From Heterobasidion occidentale (taxonomy: Eukaryota > Basidiomycota > Agaricomycetes > Russulales > Bondarzewiaceae): a stretch of 64,000 nucleotides of DNA. The notes beneath the pieces are model-generated. The model was not told the DNA's origin and did no database searches. It worked only from the letters and a program-made list of their open reading frames with translations. How positions within the stretch are numbered: position 1 is the first letter of the stretch; the number at the start of each line of letters is the position of its first letter. Location of the stretch: assembly GCA_039111635.1 (NCBI GenBank), contig JBCAQO010000003.1:2852001-2916000 (forward strand), given 5' to 3'. The position numbers and the translations under genes are program-made. Of the stretch, positions 1-10,637 are shown one piece after another.

Positions 1-1079
1 TCCGTGTGTATGTTCTTTCCGTCGAGCCATACTTGATCGCCTTTCTTGAATGGGGGAAGTTCTACCCCAAACTTGTCGTGCTGAGTCTTCATGGATTCTG
101 CTGCAATTTCCAAACTGGCCTTTGCTTCTTGCTGTGCTTTCTTTAACAGTTCTAGGCGCTTGTCGGCAGTGGGTACATTTGTGTTTCCGACGATTGCAGG
201 GTAAGCTCTTGGTTGGTATCCATGAAGGAGCTCGAACGGCGAGATCTTTGTCGCCGAGTGCTGGTGTGAGTTGTGGGCATATTCTGCATAGGGAATAAGT
301 TCGGCCCAGTCGTCCTGTGTGGAGCTGCAAAATGCCCTGAGGTATTGCTCCAGTTCCTGGTTCATCCGTTCCGTTGCTCCATCCGTCTGTGGGTGGTAGC
401 CGTGCTAAGGGATGACTTGATTCCTAATTCTTCTAGTAGCGCCTGTGCTACTTTAGACGCAAATTGTGTTCCGCGGTCCGAAATTATCTTGTCCGGTAAT
501 CCGTACCGTCGCCATGTGTGATCTAAGAGTAATTTCGCCGTTCCGTCGGAATCGATCGTCTTCTTGCAAGGGGTGATGATCGTTGTCTTCGTTAACCGAT
601 CCGTGACCACGTGTATCGAGTCGTATCCATTTGACTCCGGGAGATCTGTAATAAATCCATTGTGATTGTTCCGAATGGTCGGTCCGGTATCTCCGTAGGC
701 TGTAACGGCACCATTGTGGGTGTGTGTCGTTCTTCGTTGATTGACATATTGCGCATCCTTCCACGTATTGTTGTACCGTGTTAGACATTCCGGGCCAAGT
801 ATAGTCTTGACCGACTGACGCCAGGGTACCTCTAACTCCTGGATGTCCCGCTGTTCGGTTGTCGTGATGCCGTTTGATTATGTCCCTTCGTAGTTCTCCG
901 TTTGACGGTACGTAAACCTTTCCGCGATGTAGTACGAGGCCGTCCTCTTCGTTCCATTCCTGCAAGCCTTTCTTGAGGGATCTTGGTCCGAGTTCATTGA
1001 CCTGTTTCAGTATTTCCAATAGCCAGGGGTCTTCCCTGTTTCCTGCTATGATGCGGTCCCTAAGCTCCGTCTCGATCAT
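1..1079 (-). pseudogene. Integrase, family 1 (C-terminus beyond window)
   Basis: The zinc-binding HHCC domain is visible in the frame from 1079 ([11 protein letters not shown] ... CAICQ). The catalytic core follows: an [15 protein letters not shown] block and DRGTQF, near 450-600. The C-terminal region with ELLHGYQPRAYPA continues to the window edge. Frame changes near 715 (one C missing) and near 395 break it. Family 2 has an intact chromodomain after this region, but the equivalent part lies outside the window here. Confidence 0.85.
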
Positions 1080-2556
1080 GGTAACCGCCGTTCTTCCGTT
1101 GCCCTAAGGTGGAAGATCTTCTGTGGATCGAGAGGTTCTATCAGATCTGTTGCGCCGAGATGGACAGATCTGATGTTCGTTGCTTCTGTGAAGGGGGTCC
1201 GGGAGTTTGGCTGGGTTGTTTTATCGAAAATTTCCGGCCCGAGGAGGACTTCTCCCGAATTGTCTAATTCCACCCCCTCTTTATGGTCTGGCCTCCGAGA
1301 CAGACCGTCTGATTTATTCGTGGTCCCCGCCTTGTGTGTGAGTTTGTAGTCGAAGCGTGACAAATAAAGCGACCACCGGGCTTGTCGACGATTTAGTTTC
1401 TGTGATGTCCTGAACCATTCCAGATTCTTATGATCGGTCCAGACGTCGACCTGGTGTGTGGCGCCTTCCAAGTAATGTCTCCATGCTTCGAACGACCGTA
1501 CTACCGCCAGAAGTTCCTTGTCGTATATCGGGTAGTTTCGTTCTGCGGGTGCAAGGGATTTCGATATATAGGCACATGGGTGCCACTTGCCGTCCTTGGC
1601 CTGTTGCGAGAGTACTGCACCTGTAGCAAAATCAGAGGCATCGCATTCGATGCGGAATGGCTGTTCCGTATCCGGCATGATTAGTACAGGTGACTCGGTG
1701 AATGCCTTCCTAAGCTGTTGGAAGGCCTGCTCGCATCCTGGGGTCCATACCCAGGCGTGTTCCTTCTGTGTTAACTCGAATAGCGGTCGTGCTACTTTCG
1801 AGTAATCCTTTATAAATCTGCGATAAAAATTGCAGAATCCAAGGAAGGACTGTACTTCCTTGACGCGAGTGGGCGTCGGCCACTGCGCGATTCCTTCTAC
1901 CTTGACTGGATCCATTTCCAGGTGTCCATGCGATATGACGTACCCCAAGTACGTCAGTTTATTCTTGTGGAAATGGCATTTCGATGGCTGCAGGTAGAGA
2001 TCGTTGTCCTTCAATATTTGGAGGACCTGCCGTACGATTCGGATGTGTTCTTCCATGGTCTTGGTGAATACCAAGATATCGTCCATGTAGATCGCAACCT
2101 TCCCCGAGTAGATGAGGTCCTTGAAGAGCGAGTTCATCATGGTTTGGAAGGTGGCCGGCGAGTTCGTTAATCCGAAGTACATGACGAGGGGTTCGTACAT
2201 TCCTAGATTCGTTAGGAATGCCGCCTTGTGAATATCCTTCTCAAACATCTTTATGTTGTTGAAACCTGTGTCAACATCCATAAGCGAGAGGTATTCCGCA
2301 TCCTTGAGTAGGTCTAAAAGTTCCTGGATTATCGGCAGGGGGTACTTGTTCTTCACGGTTATTCGTTTAACCGTCGATAATCCATGACTGGCCGCAATTT
2401 TCCGTTCTTCTTTTTGACGAAAAAGAAGGGTGATGCGATGTGTGACTTGGATTCCCTGATGAATCCCTTGGCCAGATTTTCCTCTATAAATTTCTTGAGC
2501 TCGGCCTGTTCGATAGGACTTAGACTGTAGAGTTTGGGGCGTAACGAGTGTTCCAT
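1076..2556 (-). pseudogene. Reverse transcriptase and RNase H, family 1
   Basis: The frame at 2556-2359 carries the start of the RT (ASPFFFVKKKNGKLRPVMDY), and 2356-1076 carries the rest. The RT catalytic motif is YMDDILVF, with LTNSPATFQ just upstream. RNase H follows with the core CDASDFATGAVLS, DKELLAVV and the DHKNLEWF block. The two frames are split at about 2357 by one missing A in the sequence encoding RLNEITVKNK, a single-base homopolymer loss. The product would copy element RNA and remove the RNA strand. Confidence 0.88.
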
Positions 2557-3594
2557 GCCCTCCTTGATGTCAATATGATGGTCCCATGGTCTTTCCGGTG
2601 GGAGCCGTCCTTTGGGTCGTCCGGTGAATACTTCTTTGTAGTCCCAGTATTCCTTTGGTACGATTTCTTCGAATGATAACTCCGGCTTTCCTTTGCGGCT
2701 TCTTCCGCTAAGCGCTGTGAGTTAGTATGCTTGGTCTGTTTCTTTGGTTCCAGCCCGAGCGGGTCTTCGCGCTTGCCCCTAGGTTGCGACTTATCCTTGA
2801 ATTCTTTGCGCGCGCCCCAAGGCTGCGACTGATTTTCCTTGTCTTCACGCGTGCCCCTAGGCCGCGATTTGTCTTCGCGCGTACCCCAAGGTCGCGACTT
2901 TTCTTCGCGCATGCCCCAAGGCTGCGACTTTTCCTGGGTTTCGGCTCTGTGGATGTCTACTCCTTCCTCGGAGTCGTTGTATAGTTCCAGTGCTTCTAGA
3001 GCTCCCGTTTCTAGGTACCTGACGAGGTATACTCCATCTTCGTCTAGGTTCGTGGAGGAAAGTGCGGCTTGCCGCTACCGTCTTCCGTTGCATCTTCTTC
3101 GGCCCATGTGGGGGCTTCCATTTGTTTAGCCCGAGCGCGAAGATGCGCATTCAACCTTCGGGTTGTGAACCCCGGATCTTTAGGTATTGTCCGCGGATGT
3201 GGTACTGTGGTGTTTCCCACTTTCCGGCCTGTCCTAGGTATTCCCGCCTTTTGTGATGGGATGCTGTAGTCCCGGCGCTGATAGCCCTCGGCCTCTATCC
3301 TGTTCTCTCGAGGGTGGGGAATATTGTTTTCTTCCTAAAGGCTCTTTTGGCCTTGACCGGCCCTCCTTGTATTAGCAGGAGGGTGGGCATCTCGTGAGGT
3401 GCAGCCCGTAGGCATGCCAGTCGACTTCTGGGTTGTGCTTTAACAACCAGTCGGTTCCTAGAATCACGTCCTCCTTTCCTATGTCCGAGACAAATAGTAA
3501 GGTTCGTTCCTGGTGCGTTCCGCGATTTTCTCCGTGAATGCGAACGCCTATGTTTACCCGTGCGGTAATGTTTCCTAGTGATTCTCCTCCACAT
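2557..3594 (-). pseudogene. Protease C-terminus and protease-RT linker, family 1
   Basis: Downstream of the DSG active site the minus strand keeps the second half of the protease, with ILGTDWLLKHNPEVDWH near 3410-3475. A charged linker follows with a block shared with family 2 (ELYNDSEEGVDIH near 2950-2990). The linker then holds five imperfect copies of a ten-residue unit of type KSRPWGTRED (about 2760-2945), which family 2 lacks. The stretch reads only by changing frame several times, so it is broken or mis-sequenced. Confidence 0.6.
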
Positions 3595-4745
3595 GATTTA
3601 TGGGGATGGGTCGAGTGGGGATGGTCGCAACTCGATGTTTCTCTACGAACCGGCGATTAATGAAGTTGCCGGTTGCTCCACTGTCGATTAACGCAGTGGT
3701 TCTTGCCGTCCTATTGAGTCCTATGAGATCTATCTCAATTCGAAGTGATGGTGCCCCTGTTTTTACAATCTGAGAGATCGAAGAGATCGAGATGGCTGGT
3801 CTGGGATCTTCTTCGACTGCTTCTTCGCATAAGTGTGCGATTGGCGAGAACCGATTGCTTGTCGGAATAGGCGTTGGCTGGCGCCTATCCGAGATCTGTT
3901 CCAAGAGATGCTGTATCTCCGAAGCTTCCGTGAGCTTCTTTTCCTGGTATCGGTTCCGTTCTGGGGTTCCTTGCATCCTTTCCCATAGGGTTTTCTTCGG
4001 CTTCTTGTTCCTTCGGTTTGGGCAGTTCCTTGCCCAGTGTCCTGGTTCACTGCAACTAAAACAAATGTCGTTGTCAGTACCTTCGCGCTTCCTTTTCCTT
4101 CCCTGGTATGGCGATAGGATTGGTCTGTAAGCTTCTTGAAAAGCTTCTTCTTCCATTGACTCCGCGTGCTTCCCTGTTTGAGTTATTAGATCTTCAAAAC
4201 GATCTGGTACTCCGTCCTGAAGGACTCGCACGGCGAGTTCTTTCTTGAGTCCCTCAGGTAGTATTTCTTTTTGAGTTGGTCGTCTGCTCTGGCTAGGAGG
4301 GCGACCGCCCCGAACCTCTGCGTGTACTGGACCCAATTTCTGTTTCCTTGAGTGACTTTCAGTAGTCGGTCTGGTACGCTGGGCAGTTGAAAGGCTTTGT
4401 CCGGGGGTTCCGGTTCCGGGGTCTTGGCGGTACTCATCTTCGCTGGCTGGGCGAAGGTTGGAGTAGTGGGGCGTGATCCGGATAGAGATGGGGAACGTAA
4501 CGTATCCGTCCCTTTCGAGTAGGTATCGATATGGAGGATGATGGAGTAGCGGTCTGAACAAACTGTCGGTGATTTGGTTAAGCGCACTGCTAATGACCTC
4601 GGGTGGTTCTGCTACAAGGGTGATGGAGAGTGTGTGCGTTCGGCGTAAATCGCCTTCGTGTAAATGGAAGGTGATGACGCCGACGATCTCGGTATTTGGG
4701 GAGGGTAGTCCGTCCAGAGTGAGGCAGGGGCAGGTGAGCTCGTTC
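3575..4745 (-). pseudogene. Gag and N-terminal protease, family 1 (frameshifted)
   Basis: The minus-strand frame begins next to the primer site; the expected ATG is ACG, so the true start is uncertain. Capsid-like sequence runs to about 4090. A CCHC zinc knuckle of form C-X2-C-X4-H-X4-C (CFSCSEPGHWARNC) lies near 4040-4080, followed by a basic stretch. The aspartic protease active site ALIDSGATGNF is near 3665-3705. The capsid part near 4190-4590 reads in another frame, so at least one frameshift separates it. The protein would package RNA and mature the particle. It matches the family 2 gag-protease in layout but is shorter at the N-terminus. Confidence 0.8.
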
Positions 4746-4746
4746 A
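4737..4746 (-). other. Putative self-primer binding site (family 1)
   Basis: Two nucleotides inside the LTR the minus strand reads TGAACGAGCT, a 10/10 complement of the predicted transcript start. No TGG-type tRNA primer site is present at this junction. This is the arrangement described for Tf1/sushi-type self-priming elements. The position matching the gag ATG of family 2 reads ACG here. Confidence 0.65.
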
Positions 4747-4748
4747 AG

Positions 4749-5552
4749 TGTTAAGACCTGGTCTTCGCACGTGATGTGCCAGGAGGCTCCTGAGTCACTG
4801 AGGGACGTGCCAAATCCAAGTACCCGATGAAGGCACCAGCGGCTACTTGAGTGCGTAATTCGGGATGTACGAGGGATTCGTGATGGTATCGCGTCTCCAG
4901 GAATGCACAAAGGTTTTCCCACAGATGTGCGGGTACGACCTGATGCGGACCTGGATGGCAGTAGATATGCTGCCCACTAAAGTCGAGATAGAATACTGCT
5001 AGTCCTGTGTAGAACTCAGCCAGTATTGAGATGACGACTGAGTGGTTGAGGATGACGATAGAGAGAAGCGCAGGGCAAGTTAAACCAATGCTCAAGCAGA
5101 TGTTCTATTGACAATCAAGAGTCTGGCCTATTGGCAAAGACTATGATATAGCAGAGGTATGGCTAGTACCAAGGGTCAAGAGTAAGAACAGGTGGGGAGT
5201 AACAAAGGTGAACGAGCTGGCGATACAGGTATCTGGCTCGTTCTATATATACGCGATCCGCTTTAGGGCAAGATCTACAGAAGGTCTGTGCTCAAGGCAC
5301 CAAATAGAAGCAAACGATCAACGATCGGAATGATGTAATCTATGATGCGATCAGAGAAGCATGATGCAATCAATGATGTCAGTGATGTAACTGATCGTTA
5401 ATCCAGGAACGAAAGATAAGATAAGATAACTCAATGTCCGCTGGTGAAGTCAAGGGGTCGGTCACCGGGTATAGGTCGTATCCGTTGGTCATAGACCGCT
5501 TGTCATATGATCAGGTGATCATATATCATGTGTTATGAGCCGGCTCTTAACA
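4749..5552 (-). repeat. 5' LTR of family 1 gypsy element
   Basis: This is an 804-bp repeat. On the minus strand it opens TGTTAAGAGCCGGCTCATAA and closes with CTTAACA, so it has TG...CA ends. Two more copies in the opposite orientation lie at 14845-15682 and 36692-37498, which defines both boundaries. It carries a TATA-like box followed about 33 nt downstream by the putative RNA start. Confidence 0.93.
5209..5253 (-). promoter_or_regulatory. LTR core promoter and putative RNA 5' end (family 1)
   Basis: On the minus strand a TATATATA box near 5245-5252 is followed about 33 nt later by AGCTCGTTCA at 5218-5209. Those ten bases are the exact reverse complement of the ten bases just inside the LTR at 4737-4746. 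The spacing suits an RNA polymerase II start at or next to this A. The start is inferred from spacing, not observed. Confidence 0.65.
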
Positions 5553-5907
5553 CTTATATACTGTATGGGGCATAGGGTAAGAGTCCGTGTGCTTCTCCGG
5601 GTTTCCATCCCGGGAGAGCGGTGGCCGCCGTCTCTCTCAGCTGGTGCCTACTCTTGTACTTCTCCAGTCGCACTGATCCATCATGGTGCGACGAGGTGCT
5701 TACCCATAAGCCCTAAGCCTATGGCATGTGAATGCCTCTCTTATTACTGTATGAACTCTGTGAGCCTCGTGTCCCTCTCATATAGCCTCTACCGATGTCT
5801 TGAAGAACCATCGGTCTTGTCGGCTCCTAAGGACATGCCGAATACCTTGATGTACGCTCCGTGGTGGAGCCGCCTAGCATGTGATGCTTGATCCATCGGT
5901 TAGACAC
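5553..5907 (+). repeat. Truncated inverted copy of foldback element (left arm)
   Basis: This 355-bp stretch is the reverse complement of 5943-6297, with roughly 93 per cent identity by eye. It starts exactly at the family 1 LTR and ends where the 35-nt terminal block of the neighbouring element begins. It looks like one half of a second copy that was interrupted by the family 1 insertion. Confidence 0.85.
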
Positions 5908-6585
5908 TGTTATGACTTGACCGATCGGGGCCCTTCGCGGCCGTGTCTAACCGATGGATCAAGCATCACATGCTAGGCGGCTCCACTACGGAGCGTACAC
6001 CAAGGTATTCGGCATGTCCTTAGGAGCCGACTAGACCGATGGTTCTTCAAGACATCGGTAGAGGCTATATGAGAGGGACATGAGGCTCACAGAGTTCACA
6101 CAGTAATGAAGAGACGTATTCACATGCCATGGGCTTAGGGCTTATGGGTAAGCACCTCGTCGCACCATGATGGATCAGTGCGACTGGAGAAGTACAAGAG
6201 TAGGCGCCGCTGAGAAAGACGGTGACCACAGCTCTCCTAGGATGGAAACCTGGAGAAGCACACGGACTCTTACCCTATATCCCATACAGTATATAAGGCC
6301 CATAGAATAGGCTGAGGATCTTCAGTCTATTCTCTTCGTTCACTCGTATCTTCGAATACGAAGCTCTTCAAATACGAAGCTCTTCGTTCCCCCTGTATCT
6401 ACGCATACAGGATTCTTAGAGCCAATTATCATTCCCTCCTGTATCATCGCCTGATACAGTCGAGACTTCGCCCACCACTCAGTCCACTGTGCGACCTAGG
6501 GAAGAACCTGTTACTCTTGGGTTACTGAACAAGTAGTTCGTAACAGACACGGCCACAAAGGGCCCCGATCGGTCAAGTCATAACA
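5908..6585 (-). mobile_element. Terminal-inverted-repeat element, about 680 bp, non-coding
   Basis: Both ends carry TGTTATGACTTGACCGATCG in inverted orientation; the inverted repeat extends to about 41 bp with two or three mismatches. It has no coding capacity and has an internal TATATA box near 6290. TG...CA ends resemble an LTR, but 41-bp terminal inverted repeats are unusual for an LTR, so a non-autonomous inverted-repeat transposon is equally possible. No clear target duplication is seen. Confidence 0.6.
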
Positions 6586-6589
6586 CAAG

Positions 6590-7190
6590 CTGTTGCGCAC
6601 TTGATATGTGAATTTGATGGAGCTTTGCGAGCCAAGCACCATGGCTTGCGCAACCCACGCTAGGATGTCATGGTCCTCTACCAGGCGATCCATCATGTTC
6701 AGGAGATGGAAATCCGCAAGGATCCATCTGTTGTGAGAATTGATCAGCCTTCGGGATGGCATACGGTTGCCTATTTGACGCACGAGAGCGGGGTTGGGAC
6801 CATAGACATGATGACCCATTCTTTGCTAGGGTCACCATGCAGTGTCTGCCGGATGAGCACCGCAAATATCGACACATGGATCTTACCAATTGAGAGCATG
6901 TGCCTGACGGATGGGTGGCCGCAGAAGGTCGGGAGGACAAAGAAGATGTCCTTTAGATTGTTGTTCAGAACCAAAGGATTGTCTAGCGCGTGTTGGAGCC
7001 TCTGAACCCAGGCATTGGGGCCAAAGGTGTTCATGATGGCCTCCTGGATGAGCTAGTATCTCTCCTCGGGTATGGCCGATGCAAACATCAGGAAAACGTC
7101 AAAATACTTTTTGAAATTTACAGGGCTTGGGCAAGGCTATAAGTCTCGGAAAGTGGGCCAAAGCTTTTCAGAAGGTCCTACTTACCTAGG
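6590..7190 (-). pseudogene. Decayed helical protein gene of unknown family
   Basis: The minus strand reads a coherent protein-like stretch, with MNTFGPNAWVQRLQHAL at 7034 and HNRWILADFHLL near 6720. In-frame TAG codons interrupt it near 7050 and 7130, and a one-base shift occurs near 6785. It joins the foldback element at its 3' side. I do not recognise the family. The mixture of stops and frameshift suggests a relic rather than a working gene. Confidence 0.4.
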
Positions 7191-7404
7191 CAGATTCCCC
7201 TCTTAGAAAAGTGCTCTAAGTCAATTCAAATCACTTTTTTGCCTGTATCAAGCATCAGCAAACTGGAAAGTGTCTGTACCAACCTGGACAGACACTCCTA
7301 GGCCCCCAGATGCCTCTAGCAAGTCCCCGATTAGACAGACACACCGGTGTCTGGACAGATATGTCTGGATGCACCATATATGGAAATGATTAGATAATTG
7401 TCAT

Positions 7405-7520
7405 CAATAGGACGACTGCAAAAATCAATCTTCATTGTGCAGGAATTGAACCCAGAACTCTCAAATCCTTCACCAGCTGTAAGCAATGTTAAGACCACAA
7501 TTATCCACTCCACTATATGA
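7405..7520 (-). repeat. tRNA-derived SINE-like segment
   Basis: On the minus strand an A-box-like TAGTGGAGTGG near 7510 and a good B-box GGTTCAATTCC near 7450 are spaced as in a tRNA gene, but the anticodon arm is not convincing. This is typical of the head of a tRNA-derived SINE. The non-coding stretch from 7191 to 7896 around it holds CAGACA-rich sequence and nothing else I can name. Confidence 0.4.
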
Positions 7521-7896
7521 CCATGATATTCCTTAACAACATTTTGCTTATAACAAGCTTTTTGAGACTTGGAAGAATTTGGGATGCCTGAACTCAGTGA
7601 GGTGACATCTATTTTCGCATTTTTAGCATCTATTCATGGAAGAATGATGGCATATGATACATCATTTGAGAGCTATGATATAGGAAAGTATATCAATACC
7701 ACTAGCAAGCTGATATTCAACAGATAGCACCAATGACAGTCTGGTACATTACTGGGAATTTTCTTCTCAGCTCTTGTATTGAAAATTTTTGAAGCAGCAC
7801 TGACATTACAAACAATGCCTTCCAAAAATGTCCTCCTAGTCAGCTTATTGATAGAGCACCTTATCTGTCTAGATCTGGGCATACACAGACATCTAG

Positions 7897-8759
7897 CTAG
7901 ATGTCCCTAGATGACCTAAGCATCTGGGAGTATCTGGGGCTCTGGGACTGGCTGGGACCGGTTACAGGTTTGCTGATGAGCTGCGCCATGACGGACGTGC
8001 TGCCTATGGCCAGATTGTGCCCTTGGCCGACCATCAGGACAATTTCGGTCAGACTCGCGGCCACCTTCTCGAGGAACGTTTGCAGCTGTTACAGGGTGCG
8101 CCATCGGTTGGGCCGCGCACGTCAACACTAGGCGAGGATGTGAAGGAGGACGCAGCGGACGTGCCCGGGGATTGCGATAGACATCCTCGCCCGTCAGGAT
8201 GTCGGCGTACATGATGTGAAGGCTAGCAGAAAGAAGCGCGGCCCAGCTGTCCGGGGGCAGACCGGATCGGTGCGTGTCCAGGAGCGCTGCTGCGAGCAAG
8301 TTTTGCTCGGAAGACCCTTGCTCGTGCAGAGAGCGCAGGAAAGAGGGCACGTCTGCCGGATAGCCCAGAACCATGGACAGGTAGAAGGGATCGAGATCTT
8401 CACCTGCGGTGTGGGCTTCAAGTGAAGCAAGCGGCATGGTGGTGTAATGGCCAACAAGCTGCGTGCATCCTTCGCAGGACCCGCTGGCAGCTGGTTTTTG
8501 AAGCCAAGGCAATCTGATCTGTGGGGTTTCCACGCTTGCGCGAATGCCCTAAAGTCGGTCACGGGCGAGTGCTGTAGAAGCAAACTTGCAAAAGCAGCTG
8601 AAGGAACGACCTTCGGTCGGCCACTCGAAACATGGCCGCACGTACGTACGTGAGCCAGTCTTCGTTGGTCAGGCATGACGATGCTGTCGAGTGTTGAGCG
8701 TCCGACAGATTGGGGAGGGAATCATAAGAATCATGAATGATCATATCATCGGACTGCAT
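7897..8759 (-). CDS. Unrecognised protein, probably spliced
   Basis: The longest coherent exon is about 8543-8100 on the minus strand. It includes a CEGC motif and a leucine-rich helical stretch (SFLRSLHEQGSSEQNLLAA). An upstream frame from 8759 and a downstream frame ending at 7897 could be joined to it by introns of about 37 and 43 nt. Those lengths are below the roughly 50 nt typical of this window, so frameshifts are the alternative. I do not recognise the family. It lies next to decayed sequence on one side and the Sec14-like gene, divergently, on the other. Confidence 0.35.
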
Positions 8760-9530
8760 CGTTGAGCACCCGCTGGAGAATGGTCGGTCGAGTGAGAGGC
8801 GGACCCGTGGACGATGGATGGACTACCCGAGAGCCGTTCCACATACGATACTAGCTGTAGACAAGAGCAATTCCTGGAGTTGCGGAGGTTGGATTGCTTC
8901 CAGCACGTCTCAACGCAAGCAAGTCAGGGCTCTCACGTCTGAACAGGGCCGCCGAGCGGCCACTGATCCGAATTTGGCGAGGCGAACGCGGCTGTGCACC
9001 CGAGAACTGTTTTCGCGCGGAAATGGCGCACAGGAAGCACCGCACGCAGAACGAGTTTACCGGTCCCTGTAGTAGCCATGAGTATCAGTATGAGACACAT
9101 TGCCCGTGTGCAACGATTATCTGGTCAAGTCTTGCTTGGGGCCGAGGGGAGATGGATCAGCTCCGCCCGAAAAGGCAAGGGCGCGTGTCTTGACCTCGTT
9201 TCCGCTCCCTGCCCACCGTTCCGCGTAAAAAACCCGCACAACGAAGGTGAGCCTCGCACATCGTCGCGGCGTGTCCGTACGCGAGCGGGCTGCATGCGCC
9301 TGCGTGCGACGGACAGACGGACGCGGTGGCACTGCCGCAGGGCTGCGTGCGCGCTGCTGCAGTCCGCTTATAATGGGCGAACCCGCGCCCTGCCCAGCTG
9401 CCCGCACACGCTAGCGCTATCGCAGCCCATCCGCCCCTCCTCTCTCCTCCCCTCTCCCTCTCCCTCGACCGCTCGCTCACCCGCACCCCCCCACAGCACC
9501 CTCCACCGCCCCAAACACTCACACACCGCC

Positions 9531-10637
9531 ATGTCGACTCCAGCACCCACCGCCGCGAGCGCGTCCCCGCTCCCCGACGGCATCACCGACCCCAACTACA
9601 AGCCGCTCCCTGGCCGCCTCGGCAACCTCTCAGTGCCCCAGCAGCACGCGCTCGACACCCTCAAGAAGGAGCTCCAGGCCGAGGGCGCATTCGTCCCCGA
9701 ACGCATGGAAGACGCGACGCTCCTCAGGTGCGTACGCTCATCCCGCCGCCGCTCGCGCGCGCGCGCGTGTGTGCCAGCGCCCGATCGCCGTGCTGATCCG
9801 GCCCAGGTTCCTGCGCGCGCGCAAGTTCGACGTCCCAAAGGCGAAGGAGATGATCCTCAGCGCCGAGGCGTGGCGGAAAGACTTTGGCGTCGACGATCTC
9901 GTCGAGTGCGTGCCCCCGTCTCCCCTCTTGGCGCCTCTCTCACCCCTCCCTGACCCTGCCCCGCCCCGCCCCACAGAAACTTTGATTTCCCGGAAAAGGC
10001 CGAGGTCGACAAGTACTACCCGCAGTACTACCATAAGATGGACAAGGTGCGTCCGTCCGTCCCCCCTTCGCCGCGCGCCGTTCTCCCGACTCATCGACGA
10101 CCGCAGGACGGCCGCCCGATCTACGTCGAGCGCCTCGGCAAGCTCGACATCAAGGCCCTCTACGCCCTCACGACCCAGGAGCGCCAGCTGCAGCGCCTCG
10201 TCGTCGAGTACGAGCGCTTCCTGCGCTCCCGCCTCCCCGCCTGCTCCGCCGCGATCGGCCACCCCGTCGAGACGAGCTGCACCATCCTCGACCTCGCCTC
10301 CGTCTCGCTCTCCAACTTCTACCGCGTCAAGGACTACGTCATGGCCGCCAGCGCGATCGGCCAGGACCGCTACCCGGAGACGATGGGCAAGTTCTTCATC
10401 ATCAACGCCCCGTGGGCGTTCGGCGCCGTCTGGAGCCTCATCAAGCCCTGGCTCGACGAGGCCACCGTCGCCAAGATCGACATCCTCGGCAGCGGCTACA
10501 AGGACAAGCTGCTCGAGCAGATCCCAAAGGAGAGCCTCCCCAAGGAGTTTGGCGGCCTCTGCGACTGCCCCGGCGGCTGCAGCCTCAGCGACGCCGGCCC
10601 GTGGAACGTGGCACCCAAGGCGGCCGACGACGCGTGA
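9531..10637 (+). CDS. SEC14: Sec14-like CRAL-TRIO phosphatidylinositol transfer protein
   Basis: The predicted product exchanges phosphatidylinositol and phosphatidylcholine on Golgi and endosomal membranes. Four exons (9531-9727, 9807-9905, 9977-10046, 10107-10637) give 298 residues, close to yeast Sec14 (304). The CRAL-TRIO N-terminal helices carry FLRARKFDVPKAKEM. The lipid-binding core starts after DGRPIYVERLG and includes FFIINAPWAF and LPKEFGG. The start ATG follows a CT-rich leader and a TATA-like box near 9366. The GC-rich exons are intact, with clean GT-AG junctions. It converges on RPN10 with 218 bp between stop codons. Fungi usually have several Sec14 paralogs, so orthology to SEC14 itself is an inference. 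Confidence 0.93.

Larger units (their letters stand above)
1..5552 (-). mobile_element. Ty3/gypsy LTR retrotransposon, family 1, 5' part
   Basis: The minus strand reads, in order, 5' LTR, gag with a CCHC knuckle, aspartic protease, reverse transcriptase, RNase H and integrase. The integrase is cut by the window edge, so its C-terminus and the 3' LTR are missing. The order protease-RT-RNase H-integrase defines Ty3/gypsy. The pol protein is closely similar by eye to that of family 2 at 21803-32113, whose integrase ends in a chromodomain, so this is probably a chromovirus too. The element abuts a truncated copy of the foldback element at 5553 and probably inserted into it. Several one-base frameshifts break the reading frames. 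Confidence 0.93.

Noticed and set aside
7405..7520. Functional tRNA gene on the minus strand
   Set aside because: B-box is good but the anticodon stem and acceptor pairing are not convincing.
8994..9953. A long plus-strand frame over the Sec14 promoter and first exons
   Set aside because: It reads through the first introns in the wrong frame; the spliced Sec14 model explains the same bases.
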